DNA of 64,000 nt, from the NCBI GenBank assembly GCA_029851415.1, contig CM056742.1:14301736-14365735 (forward strand), written 5' to 3'. This document shows positions 24,500-36,317 of the stretch, piece by piece (the first letter of the stretch is position 1; the number at the start of each line of letters is the position of its first letter). The position numbers and the translations under genes are program-made. The stretch comes from Eretmocerus hayati. Its lineage: Eukaryota > Arthropoda > Insecta > Hymenoptera > Aphelinidae. The notes beneath the pieces were generated by a model that did not search any database, had not been told where the DNA came from, and saw only the letters and a program-made list of their open reading frames with translations.

Positions 24500-25940
24500 T
24501 CATGTGTAAAAAAAACACCAATCAACACCCTGAACTGTTCAACAATCATTATTTTGCAGTGATCGTTCTTGAACTACAAAAACATTCCAGTATCATTTAC
24601 AAGCCAAACTATGGTGAGCATTTTTCAATAGATCGACTATTCATCGAAAAGATCTCCAATCAATTTGGGATTTTGATAAATTCAACTGAGCCATCCCAAA
24701 TATTGAGAACGGTTAAATTAAATTTTTTAAAGTAATATATCTGTTAGCCGGTATATCATTCAACATAATATCATTCTCGCAAACTCCATAAGAAATTCCT
24801 TTTTGACACTTGGATTGATCATCAATCATCATTCTATAACCATCATTATTGACCTAAAAAGCGTTTTAGGGGCCTATGACTTATCAAGAACATTTACAAG
24901 CCGAACAAGTGATAGCGAGTATGGCAATAGTGCTAGTTTTCAGGAAATAATTATTCTCAACTCATGGTATCTATAAGGGAAATTGTATCGTAGAAAATTG
25001 AGATTCTGAAAAATCAACAACGATTTTAGGAACATTTTTTTTGTCTTGCATCCGGCCAAACTTGTCATAGCTGAATTTTAAAGCTATGACAAGAATGAAG
25101 CGCACAATGAAAATTTACACGCATCTCATCAAATGAGCGTTACACATATCCCAGTCTTTGATGATATTTTCTCATCGTGAAGCTCTTTTCTCATCTCTCA
25201 ACCCTGAAAATTCTGTCTATCATAAAGGCATGGTTCCCCATATATCCATACATTACCCCATGGGTCGTCTCTCATCATGACGCCTGCAGAGTGATAATAG
25301 TTCTACGTATCTGTAGTGCGATACGGGTACATGTGGTGCCGTGCCACTTTCAACGTGTAAGTCTTTCATGCGTGAACGTGCGTCCGCAAAATTACATTTC
25401 CCATCGCAAGCTCAGCTCATATACCCCCTCATCCTCGTTTCGACCTTCTCTTTTGGTTCTCACTCTGTGGGGGTGCCGGTAGAGCTTGTTGAGCTTGGAC
25501 TTTCGTATAATACCACGTGTGAGGATCTTTTCAAATTAATGCGGAGGATTTTCATTTCGAGCTGTTCCACTTACCATTTTAATTGCGATATTTGCACATG
25601 CGTGTACGTATAGGGTTAAACGATCCCTGGATGAAGCTTTTTTCGAAGATGGACTCCATATAACTGACAGGTACGAATGGTTAGAGACCAGTTCATGGAA
25701 AAAAATTTGAATTTTAAGGAAGGTGATTTTTGGTGTGAATTTTTAATACTTTTGATATACTGGGCACAGGAACAAACATTTTGTTTTGATCGTGGTTATT
25801 TTTCAAAATTAAAGTTGACTAATTGACAATGTCAGAATTTGTCTTGCGCTTTTTCGTCCATCAATACATGTTACGATTCTCTAAAATATGTGGTTTCATA
25901 ATTCCGGGAGTACTAATTAAACGATATGAGAATGTAAAAC
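24500..25940. other. No supported gene; one isolated open frame
   Basis: A plus-strand frame at 24502-24735 (77 codons) has a plausible amino-acid composition and begins right after the satellite, but it has no promoter, splice or homology support that I can see. ACATTTACAAGCCGAAC near 24.89 kb echoes CATTTACAAGCCAAAC at 24.60 kb. Nothing else stands out. Confidence 0.3.
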
Positions 25941-25942
25941 CC

Positions 25943-26138
25943 TTTTTCATTACTCTAACCTAAAAATGCCGCGTTTAATTAGGATTTTAGGGTTCTCGTA
26001 ATGAAAAAATATATCCGCACTTCGCTTGCAAGCCCATTTTGGGCACTGGAGGACATGTCTGCCTCGCTTCGCTCGACAGACAAACTGTCCTAGTGCCCAA
26101 AATGGGCTACCGCGCTCAGTACGGAAATATACTATTTA
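25943..26138 (+). repeat. Multi-hairpin repeat family, copy c
   Basis: CTTTTTCATTACTCTAACCT opens the element; TTTTAGGGTTCTCGTAATGA follows. Then come nested stems: GCCCATTTTGGGCACTGGA with TCCTAGTGCCCAAAATGGGC, and GCCTCGCTTCGCTCGACAG at the centre. It ends in ATATACTATTT. The blocks are in the same order as in copies a, d and e. Confidence 0.8.
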
Positions 26139-26317
26139 TGCACCCGAACACTGGATATGTGATCAAGGCTGCAGGCGAAAGTTGGAATTATCACAAGAAT
26201 ACAAAAGAAGTTTTCACACCCTTGTATAGAATTGGACAAATTTCTCAATATTCTAAAGTTTGATCGCCGACAAAATTGCAAAAAGTAACTTTATGCAATT
26301 TTTCGATGTTTGGGTGC

Positions 26318-26510
26318 TTATAAGCTATTTCATGCGGATCTGTATACAGATCCGCATGAAATAGCATTTGCACCTCGTTCGCAAGGTTCCCCGGTTCCGA
26401 GCGATCATTTCAACCTTCACCTGCGGCTCGGGCCAAGAACGAATCGCTCACGGAGCAAGCTACTACCTCATAAGCTCGATTCCAGATATATTATCTCGAC
26501 ACACTGTGCG
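26318..26510. repeat. Hairpin repeat with GCGGCTCGGGCC core
   Basis: A near-perfect hairpin, GCTATTTCATGCGGATCTGT with ACAGATCCGCATGAAATAGC, is followed by TTCACCTGCGGCTCGGGCC. This last block also forms the core of the repeat array at 61.85-62.65 kb, so the two are related. Confidence 0.6.
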
Positions 26511-26702
26511 TAATAATACATGATTGCCGTGGGCGCGTACGCTGAGTACGGACACCAGGACAATACATTTCCCGAACGAAGCGAGGGAAATAAGTCTCCC
26601 GTGCCCGAAATGAGCCTGCAAGTACGGGATAATAATGATTTTTTATTATGAGAACCCTAATTCCCCGATTGATAGAGTCATTATTAGGTTAGAATGATGA
26701 AA
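26511..26702 (-). repeat. Multi-hairpin repeat family, copy d
   Basis: Reverse orientation: TAATAATACATGATTGCCG, then ACATTTCCCGAACGAAGCGA with GGGAAATAAGTC, then TTATTATGAGAACCCTAA, and the closing TTAGGTTAGAATGATGAAAG. Confidence 0.8.
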
Positions 26703-27190
26703 GAATGGACTTTGCGCACAGGTTGCCAACTTTCAACCACAAGGAGTGTAGTTCGATATACGGCGGTAAAATCCACTTTTTGCATTCTTGTGAAGAATTC
26801 GACCCTCGCCACTCGCAAGTGAAAAAATGTTTCTACACACATGTATCGAAATGCACTAATTCTGATAGTTTGTAAGTGAAAGGCGATCAACTGTACGCGA
26901 ATTACAGTTCCACGCACATGGCATCAAAAATTGTTTTTCAGTCTTTGTGATTTTTCTGTACAAGTCAATGAATGTTATCGTAATTTGCATGAATGCTCAA
27001 CTATTCGTGCGTGGAGACCGTGTTGGAAATATTGTCCCCTTACAAGTTTCACAAGGAGAGTTTTACGTTGAAAATCTCCATTTGTACAAAATTCTCGTAT
27101 TTTTGAAGATGAAGCCTTCTTCACCGACGGTGTGTCTGGGAAAAATCCAAGCTGGATGCGCACAATTTGGAGCGTCACGTTCACGCGTAA
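26703..27190. other. No gene recognised
   Basis: Frames are open on both strands here and continue into the low-complexity CCCAGCC block to the right. None has splice or start evidence. Confidence 0.35.
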
Positions 27191-27935
27191 CAAACCCATC
27201 AACCCACCAAACTACCATCTCACCAGCCCAGCCTAGTTCAGCCCTCCCACCCACCGACCCACCCACCCACCTACTCACCAGCCCAGGCCACCAATCCGCG
27301 TACCCGTTCATCCATTCACCCACCCACCTACCAACCCACACACCCACTCACAAGTCCAGGCCAGCACAGACCATCTATCCATCCATCCATCCAACCCCGG
27401 CTGATCCCAGCCCATCGCAGCCGAACCCATTGCATCGCATCCCGGCCCAGCCCAGCCCAGCTCAGCCTAGTTCAGCCAACCCCATCCCACGCTAACGCTT
27501 ACCTAGTCAAACCTAGCCCATAACAACCCAGCCCATGCCATCCTATTTCAGCGCATTCCATCTCGGCCCAGCCATACTATCGATCCCAGCTAATCCCGGC
27601 CCAGCCCATCCCAGTCGAGCATGCCCATTCCTTCAGCTCAGCTCATCCCAAGCCTATCTCATTCCAACTTATCAAGATCCATCCTACCCGATACCAGCCC
27701 ATCCCAACCCCAGCTCGACCTATCTCATCTCGTCCTATCCTATCCCAGCCCAGCTTAACCCATCCTGTCCATGCCCAGCTCATGCCATCCTACTCGATCA
27801 CAGCCCAACCCAGCCCGCTTCATCCCATCCTGGCCCAGACCATACTGTCCCATTTCACTCCATCTAGAGCCACTCCACCCGACCCTAGACCAGCGCGGCT
27901 CATCCCACCCCTGGCCAGCTCATAAAGTGATTTTT
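27190..27935. repeat. CCCAGCCCATCC low-complexity tract
   Basis: This is a strand-asymmetric C-rich tract of degenerate CCCAGCCCAT, CCCATCC and CACCCACC units. It opens Pro/Ser/His-rich frames on the plus strand and Gly/Trp-rich frames on the minus strand, which I regard as artefacts of composition. Confidence 0.85.
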
Positions 27936-28311
27936 GAACCCAAAAAATTGTCATTCGTAACAGGAAATAGCCATAGCAGAATGGCACACGTTGGTTTCGC
28001 CTTCCTGCGCGCGTGGTCGACACGCACATCTTTTTTTTTTTATTATCGCATTACGCGATTCTTGTGAGCTTGCCTCAGGGATAATCACTCGAAAATGCCG
28101 AAAAGAATTCTCTCCGGTTCAGTAATTCCATCACATTCTTCTACGGCAAGATGCAAAAATAGTACATCTCAATATTAGGGCTGGTATGTCAATTTCACGC
28201 ACACGCGCTGAGAGTAATTTTTGAAGCAGATCCGAAGGTGAGAGTCGGAATTACTACGGGGAAGCAAAACTCAATCTGTCCACCTGTCGAATTCTATTTT
28301 TCAACTCATGG

Positions 28312-28320
28312 TATAAAAGG
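28312..28320 (+). promoter_or_regulatory. TATA box for the 28.4-kb gene
   Basis: TATAAAAGG is a canonical metazoan TATA box. About 36 bases downstream lies TATCACTAAG, a fair initiator, and the first ATG follows at 28404. The leader is A-rich and free of upstream ATG codons. Confidence 0.6.
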
Positions 28321-28403
28321 GAGTAACACCAACCTCGCATATCTATCACTAAGAATCGAACAACGAAGTAGATCGACCAAATTTAGTTCGCATACATACA
28401 AAA

Positions 28404-28756
28404 ATGAGTCAAAACATGAGTGAATCCGGTACTTCAGAGGTAATATTCTCGTTGTACAGAGGTGAGTCTATGATGAAGTATACATATTTCACTCGGTAAT
28501 ACATGAAAACCACGAGACGAGAGGTTTGATGCACCGTCTCACTGCATCAGTTGGAGACTCGTATTTCATGAAGAGAGCTGTCCAAATGATGTGGATCGAA
28601 TTACTTATGTACGATGTTCTGCAGTGCTGCGATGGATTTACTCCTGCACGAGCGTCGATCTTGTACGAAGACATTCTCTCATCAGATTTAAGAGTGTATT
28701 CACTGTGGGGGAGCATATTTGTCTCTATTTGGGAAATACGAAATTCTGAAGGTTAG
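28404..28756 (+). CDS. Small 96-residue protein, two exons, TATA promoter
   Basis: Exon 1 is 28404-28461 and ends AGAG|GTGAGT. A 62-base intron ends GACGAGAG, and exon 2 is 28524-28756 to a TAG. Phase 1 joins phase 2 (codon G|GT). Without splicing the frame stops after 31 codons, so either splicing or a one-base frameshift must be invoked; splicing is simpler and the donor is perfect, though the acceptor has a poor pyrimidine tract. The product has no leader or clear membrane segment. It contains FSLYRGLMHRL near the N-terminus, which looks like the LYR motif of mitochondrial LYRM proteins, but the rest of that family's pattern is not evident. Otherwise unrecognised: aromatic-rich and Met-rich, with two adjacent Cys. 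Confidence 0.5.
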
Positions 28757-29249
28757 AAGATGAAAATATGTGTTTCTTTCTGGGGATTTATCGAGATCAG
28801 TCAATCTTCTTCTTGATATCTCTTATTCAACAATATTGGCATAAAAGTTACCAATAACAGAGAATGGATAAGTCTGTAAGTTGTTTTTACAGCACATTCT
28901 CCAGTGTGGGCTACTTTGAAACAGCTTTGAGTGTTTTTCCTCGTAATTACTTAGTAACTTTTAGATCTCACATCAGTAGTGCATTGTGTCTATAAGAGTC
29001 AATCGGAAACGTATACTTTCATCTATTGATTGGCAACTATTGAGGTGTATTTGGACATCACTGGTCGGAGATATGAGCATGCACTCATAGTTGTGTTCCA
29101 AAGTTAGAAGTCCTTCGAAGTAACTTTAAAATTTTAAGAGTGTTTCACTCTTACTATATCGCAGTCCACTTTTTGTGAGAATCTTCGACAATATGAGGAT
29201 GGCGTACCACTTCATATTTATTGCAAAATAATGCTACGCCTCTCTCGTT
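28757..29249. other. Intergenic, nothing recognised
   Basis: AT-rich sequence between the small TATA gene and the palindrome. ATAAAAGTTACC near 28.84 kb might serve as a weak poly(A) signal for the small gene. No other feature is seen. Confidence 0.4.
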
Positions 29250-31425
29250 CTACTATCGGTTTAAAAATGATTGACACCTCGAGTATTTTTGTAATTCCAG
29301 CCAAAAAAAGAATCGCAAAATTTTTTAACTTAGATATTCTTAAAGAGCATTTAATTGAGCACCGTGGGATATTTCCAAAATCAAGATCGCGCCATAATTG
29401 GAGCCGTGGCGGCTATCAGAGTGTAAGAAAATGCAGAAAAAATGATGATTTTGCAGATACCTGGACTTTGAGTGAGCGCCAAGCGTTGAAAAAGAGCGCT
29501 AATTTTTTGCCAATTTTTTCAGTGATAGTCTTAGAATATATGAGTAGATTCGCGTGATAAATTTTTGAAAAAGTTGATAACAATTGGAGATATGCAATTT
29601 TTTGCTATCTCGGGACCTATTGATGATACGGATATGAATCAAACGGGAAACAATTGTAAAAAATTATTGATAAACAATGACGAAGAGATATTGAGATTGA
29701 TTGAAAATTGTGGGAGTGGCGGGAGGATAAAGTTGCGAAAGATAAAACGTGTTGAGCATTGAGAGAGCCGCTTTTGTTCGAGCGCCGCGGGGGGCCTCGA
29801 GCCGTGAACGACGGCCCGTATACCTGAACGGCGGGGAGCCCGGTGAATAGCAAAGATGGTAATCCCTTCGGCGGGACCGACGGACGAAAACCACCAGCTA
29901 TTGACTTGAAACCGCAATTGTAAAGGGTATTTGAAAAACTATTGGAATGAATGGCTCAAATAAAGACAGTCTCGGCAGTGCCATAATTGAGTGAGAGAAA
30001 AGAGCGAGAGGCGTGCTCGCTCCATATAAGTATGAAATACATTGACCATGGTAGTACACGCACCAGATCGAAGAGTATATACTGCTGCAAATTCCGATGA
30101 CCTTTTTTTTTTTTTTTTTTTTAGCTTTCAACTCGCTGAGGCCAGGAAAGTGCGAGTTTTATAACCGTTATCGCAAAAAAATTTTCCGGCTCCTTGATTT
30201 CTGTTACTTTAGTGTTGTGCGAATGGATGAATGAATCTGTGTGCGTGTGTACTCTATTAACCCTTCACTTCTCCTACGAATTAATCTAGCCCTACCCCTT
30301 TTCCTCGCCCTGACGGAAGAGCACTGCCACCTCCTCGTTGGTTTCCGTTGGACAACGTTATTGCGGTTTAAGAATATCACTCATCCGTGATAACGTTGAC
30401 TGAGAGCAGTAGCATCTACGTTGCCGTAAAGTAGTGTCCATACGGTTTGTGACGAATATAAAACCGCGATCGGTAATGGACGGCGAAGCGGGGGTAGGGG
30501 GGCGGCAGCCCCCCGGAAAAATTTTCCTGGCCTCAGCGAGTCGAAAGCTAAAAAAAAAAAAAAAAAAAAAAAGGTCATCGGAATTTGCAGCAGTATATAC
30601 TCTTCGATCTGGTGCGTGTACTACCATGGTCAATGTATTTCATACTTATATGGAGCGAGCACGCCTCTCGCTCTTTTCTCTCACTTAATTATTGCACTGC
30701 CGAGACTGTCTTTATTTGAGCCATTCATTCCAATAGTTTTCCAAATACCCTTTACAATTGCGGTTTCAAGTCAATAGCTGGTGGTTTTCGTCCGTCGGTC
30801 CCGCCGAAGGGATTACCATCTTTGCTATTCACCGGGCTCCCCGCCGTTCAGGTATACGGGCCGTCGTTCACGGCTCGAGGCCCCCCGCGGCGCTCGAACA
30901 AAAGCGGCTCTCTCAATGCTCAACACGTTTTATCTTTCGCAACTTTATCCTCCCGCCACTCCCACAATTTTCAATCAATCTCAATATCTCTTCGTCATTG
31001 TTTATCAATAATTTTTTACAATTGTTTCCCGTTTGATTCATATCCGTATCATCAATAGGTCCCGAGATAGCAAAAAATTGCATATCTCCAATTGTTATCA
31101 ACTTTTTCAAAAATTTATCACGCGAATCTACTCATATATTCTAAGACTATCACTGAAAAAATTGGCAAAAAATTAGCGCTCTTCTTCAACGCTTGGCGCT
31201 CACTCAAAGTCCAGGTATCTGCAAAATCATCATTTTTTCTGCATTTTCTTACACTCTGATAGCCGCCACGGCTCCAATCATGGCGCGATCTTGATTTTGG
31301 AAATTTCCCACGGTGCTCAATTAAATGCTCTTTAAGAATATCTAAGTTAAAAAATTTTACGATTCTTTTTTTGGCTGGAATTACAAAAATACTCGAGGTG
31401 TCAATCATTTTTAAACCGATAGTAG
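29250..31425 (+). mobile_element. Long-TIR foldback element, palindrome copy 1
   Basis: A 2,176-bp element starts CTACTATCGGTTTAAAAATG and ends with its reverse complement. Arms of about 890-900 bases (29250-~30149 and ~30524-31425) differ by only a few bases. The ~375-base centre is unique (contains CGTTGGTTTCCGTTGGACAA). Each arm holds two short open frames in different frames (96 and 65 codons, unrecognised), a GC-rich block near 29765-29900, and a T/A run next to the centre. TA flanks both ends, compatible with a 2-bp TA target, but this is weak. Long inverted arms around a small centre recall Drosophila Foldback and Galileo elements; no transposase is recognised. Confidence 0.8.
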
Positions 31426-31942
31426 TATCATTGAGTCCCCCATATATGTATCATTATGAATCTTGTGGAAAAAAAATTTAAACCTCACTGTGCGCTTCTT
31501 GAAACTCGATCATCAAGTGTTCCAGTCCGGTCTTATACAAAAGCCGAGTTCTTTTCGGTTTTCTAAAGAGTTCCAAATTTGTCCCATAGGGCAAAAAATC
31601 CTATATTTCCCCATTGAAGTTTTCTAATAGAACCACTTTCAGCTAAAAAGAATACGGAATTTTCAGCATTCACATTACAAAATCGAGTCAAGATGGATAT
31701 GAACAGTTCCGCGGCAACTTCGATATTTTATGCTCGAAAATGTGCCAACCCCAATACTCACTTCCGCGAAGGTTCTAAGATGTATTTTATGGTCGCCGGG
31801 CTACAACCTAGCACATTGCGCGCGTCTACGCGGCCTTGAGCGTGACACGGAACCTGATATTTGCCGCTAAAATTGATCTCACGGCCGAACGGTTCAAAAT
31901 TTGGGGTTCTCATTGGTCCACCAAATACTTTGAAATAACTTA
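31426..31942. other. Unique spacer at the centre of the giant palindrome
   Basis: This 517-base non-palindromic sequence lies between the two inverted element copies. It has no open frame of note. Because it is single-copy, a simple fold-back sequencing chimera, which would continue the mirror up to a tight turn, does not explain the palindrome well. Confidence 0.7.
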
Positions 31943-34118
31943 CTACTATCGGTTTAAAAATGATTGACACCTCGAGTATTTTTGTAATTCCAGCCAAAAA
32001 AAGAATCGTAAAATTTTTTAACTTAGATATTCTTAAAGAGCATTTAATTGAGCACCGTGGGAAATTTCCAAAATCAAGATCGCGCCATGATTGGAGCCGT
32101 GGCGGCTATCAGAGTGTAAGAAAATGCAGAAAAAATGATGATTTTGCAGATACCTGGACTTTGAGTGAGCGCCAAGCGTTGAAGAAGAGCGCTAATTTTT
32201 TGCCAATTTTTTCAGTGATAGTCTTAGAATATATGAGTAGATTCGCGTGATAAATTTTTGAAAAAGTTGATAACAATTGGAGATATGCAATTTTTTGCTA
32301 TCTCGGGACCTATTGATGATACGGATATGAATCAAACGGGAAACAATTGTAAAAAATTATTGATAAACAATGACGAAGAGATATTGAGATTGATTGAAAA
32401 TTGTGGGAGTGGCGGGAGGATAAAGTTGCGAAAGATAAAACGTGTTGAGCATTGAGAGAGCCGCTTTTGTTCGAGCGCCGCGGGGGGCCTCGAGCCGTGA
32501 ACGACGGCCCGTATACCTGAACGGCGGGGAGCCCGGTGAATAGCAAAGATGGTAATCCCTTCGGCGGGACCGACGGACGAAAACCACCAGCTATTGACTT
32601 GAAACCGCAATTGTAAAGGGTATTTGGAAAACTATTGGAATGAATGGCTCAAATAAAGACAGTCTCGGCAGTGCAATAATTAAGTGAGAGAAAAGAGCGA
32701 GAGGCGTGCTCGCTCCATATAAGTATGAAATACATTGACCATGGTAGTACACGCACCAGATCGAAGAGTATATACTGCTGCAAATTCCGATGACCTTTTT
32801 TTTTTTTTTTTTTTTTTTAGCTTTCGACTCGCTGAGGCCAGGAAAATTTTTCCGGGGGGCTGCCGCCCCCCTACCCCCGCTTCGCCGTCCATTACCGATC
32901 GCGGTTTTATATTCGTCACAAACCGTATGGACACTACTTTACGGCAACGTAGATGCTACTGCTCTCAGTCAACGTTATCACGGATGAGTGATATTCTTAA
33001 ACCGCAATAACGTTGTCCAACGGAAACCAACGAGGAGGTGGCAGTGCTCTTCCGTCAGGGCGAGGAAAAGGGGTAGGGCTAGATTAATTCGTAGGAGAAG
33101 TGAAGGGTTAATAGAGTACACACGCACACAGATTCATTCATCCATTCGCACAACACTAAAGTAACAGAAATCAAGGAGCCGGAAAATTTTTTTGCGATAA
33201 CGGTTATAAAACTCGCACTTTCCTGGCCTCAGCGAGTTGAAAGCTAAAAAAAAAAAAAAAAAAAAGGTCATCGGAATTTGCAGCAGTATATACTCTTCGA
33301 TCTGGTGCGTGTACTACCATGGTCAATGTATTTCATACTTATATGGAGCGAGCACGCCTCTCGCTCTTTTCTCTCACTCAATTATGGCACTGCCGAGACT
33401 GTCTTTATTTGAGCCATTCATTCCAATAGTTTTTCAAATACCCTTTACAATTGCGGTTTCAAGTCAATAGCTGGTGGTTTTCGTCCGTCGGTCCCGCCGA
33501 AGGGATTACCATCTTTGCTATTCACCGGGCTCCCCGCCGTTCAGGTATACGGGCCGTCGTTCACGGCTCGAGGCCCCCCGCGGCGCTCGAACAAAAGCGG
33601 CTCTCTCAATGCTCAACACGTTTTATCTTTCGCAACTTTATCCTCCCGCCACTCCCACAATTTTCAATCAATCTCAATATCTCTTCGTCATTGTTTATCA
33701 ATAATTTTTTACAATTGTTTCCCGTTTGATTCATATCCGTATCATCAATAGGTCCCGAGATAGCAAAAAATTGCATATCTCCAATTGTTATCAACTTTTT
33801 CAAAAATTTATCACGCGAATCTACTCATATATTCTAAGACTATCACTGAAAAAATTGGCAAAAAATTAGCGCTCTTTTTCAACGCTTGGCGCTCACTCAA
33901 AGTCCAGGTATCTGCAAAATCATCATTTTTTCTGCATTTTCTTACACTCTGATAGCCGCCACGGCTCCAATTATGGCGCGATCTTGATTTTGGAAATATC
34001 CCACGGTGCTCAATTAAATGCTCTTTAAGAATATCTAAGTTAAAAAATTTTGCGATTCTTTTTTTGGCTGGAATTACAAAAATACTCGAGGTGTCAATCA
34101 TTTTTAAACCGATAGTAG
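31943..34118 (-). mobile_element. Long-TIR foldback element, palindrome copy 2
   Basis: The exact reverse complement of copy 1 as far as I compared, with the same 2,176-bp length. The arm variants pair outside-in: the outermost arms share 'AAGAATCGCAAAATTTTT' and 'GGGATATTTCC', and the inner two share 'AAGAATCGTAAAATTTTT' and 'GGGAAATTTCC'. Identity of the two full copies points to very recent duplication, gene conversion between the arms of the palindrome, or an assembly artefact. Confidence 0.8.
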
Positions 34119-36317
34119 GACGTCTGTAGCCTCGCATTTGGAGCTTGCACTAGTAGGACACAGGAGTGACCAAAAACCTTAGCAAATCTAGATTTCTTCG
34201 GGGGAAAGAGCGCCACAAGTTATGAAAATCAATTTTCCTCTAAATTCTGAAGCATGGAAAAGTTGCACCTGACGATTTACTTCAGGAAGAAATTGGTACG
34301 GGAAGGCCTGGAATGAGTCAAATACATTTTTATCGAGGGAAACTGAGGGAGTAAAATTTTAGGCAAAATTGCGCCGCAAAATGTACGTGCTTACCGTGCA
34401 GACAAAAAGTGGTCTATGGGCTGTTACAGTAATGGGATTTGGTGCTCGATACCATCAAATTTGATGAACTTGTCCGCCCGAATCTCGAACGATCTCTAAT
34501 GCGGCGCCTCACACTCACAAAGGTCGAAAAAAGGAAAAACCACAGCGCACATTGAAACCTCTATTTCGGTGATAATTTTTTAGAGTGATTCTGGATCAAA
34601 AAACTGACCATTGCAAAAAGAGCACAAAACACATCAGGAATGACTCCAGTACATTTCTTTCCAATCGATTCAAGGGTTCGTATAAAAGGTGGCACACGTT
34701 ATTTCAAGGTTTCCACGGAGCTACTCATATACACTACCATTTAACGATAGTATCGTCAAGATGTTGGTACAGTCCAGGAAATTCAACGCCATCGACTTGG
34801 ATTTAGGCAGCAAGTGCTCGTTTTTGACTGATAGCTTGAGGCAATTTTGGCTCACCTGAAAATCGGTTTTATCGGAAAAGTCCATTGTGAACGAACAGAC
34901 AGATGATCGGGCTTCCCACACAAGTGTTAAACATTGGCCCCGGACTGATCACTCTTTGCCTATCGCAGGAATGATACAAAATTTCACTCGGACATTCCAA
35001 ATTTACCCCTCCTGTTCAAAATTACCCCGATTAAATTTAACCTCGGGTTCGCTCTAATTTTCCAAAATTCGTTTTTTAAATCGTTATCATTATATGAAAA
35101 ATGCACTCGTATAATGATATAAAATTCCACACATGAGTTCACTTTGTTGATGAAAAAAATTTCTGCGATCCTATACACAGAATCAGTAGTCACTTACAAT
35201 CTCCACGATATACAGGCAGCGATTATAGCTGTCCTTTTTTTTGCGACTTTTTTCATATCAGACGATGCTCCAAAGCATCACTGCACTAATATACGACGAG
35301 GACGAAATATAAGATGAGAAACTAAAATTCATGAATATATAGTTATAGTTTGTATCCTATGCAACAGTAGAGGCCATTGCACTTTTGTCGTCGTTGCATG
35401 CGTTGGTTGACTTTCATTATACTCACGCATCTACACATATTTATTTTGCTCTGTAAAAATTTGCGCTGTACGAAACTTGACTCTGCGGGCTCTTTCTCTT
35501 GATTACTGCATTTCTCGTGTATGTGTATGAAAGTATAGGAACGCATTCACGAATATACGCATGGGTAGAAAAAAAAAAGATGGAACAGGATTGAGTATAT
35601 GGAGGCCAGTGAACTGGCCAAAAAATGGATAGACAGAGTGAGAGGCCCGAGTGATTGGTTATGTTTGTGTGTGTGTGTGTGTGTGCGTGTGCGCGCGCGC
35701 GAGGGAGGAAAGCTGATATGTTGGGGCGATCGGATGAAAAATTTTGTTTGATGTTGAGATGGAAGAAATGCGTAAAGTGATGCGCCATATAGGCGTTATA
35801 GTACATGATTTGGTTGCTCTATAACTCATGCAATGGGAAATTTGCTATCCTGTTTCGAAATGAAAGTTTCGTCTGACCGGTTGAGAGCACTTTTTTTATT
35901 GGTGATGGTGGTGTTGGTGGTGGTGGTGAGAGGAATTCGCGTTGAAAATTTTTGATTCATCATAGACATAATTCATTCATAAATATGCCAACTTTGTGGT
36001 CACGGAGCCTTTCTTCCAGATCCTAATTACACGGTTGATGAGGTGCAGTTTGCTAGTTAATCTTTGGCAGTAAACTTTTGCGCTACTTTGGATAGGAACG
36101 CAGCAGCAATATGGCCACCTTGTGGTTTTGTTGCGTACTGAATACATGAGGACAATGAGAATTACCTGGGTTTGCCCTTTCGTCCTATTGCTATTGGGAT
36201 CGGCTCAGAGTCCTTGTTTTTTTATCACTCTGTCTATTTCTCATTCGTCTAGCATGGTCCTCACATTTGAAGACTTCGGACTATAAAATATAGATTTATT
36301 ACATGAAAAGAGTAAAA
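34119..36317. other. No gene recognised; GT/GC microsatellite
   Basis: No supported exon. A (GT)n tract turning into (GC)n lies at about 35662-35702 and a (GGT)n stretch near 35900-35930. ORFs across the microsatellite are compositional. Confidence 0.45.

Noticed and set aside
27190..27935. Proline/serine-rich frames of 98-182 codons
   Set aside because: They arise from the CCCAGCCCAT low-complexity tract, and both strands are open there.
29250..34118. Short open frames repeated in the four arms of the palindrome as separate genes
   Set aside because: They occur as mirror copies inside a transposable element, use non-ATG starts in several cases and show no known domain, so they are described with the element.
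35660..35705. GT/GC tract as regulatory Z-DNA element
   Set aside because: An alternating purine-pyrimidine microsatellite is sufficient explanation without further evidence.
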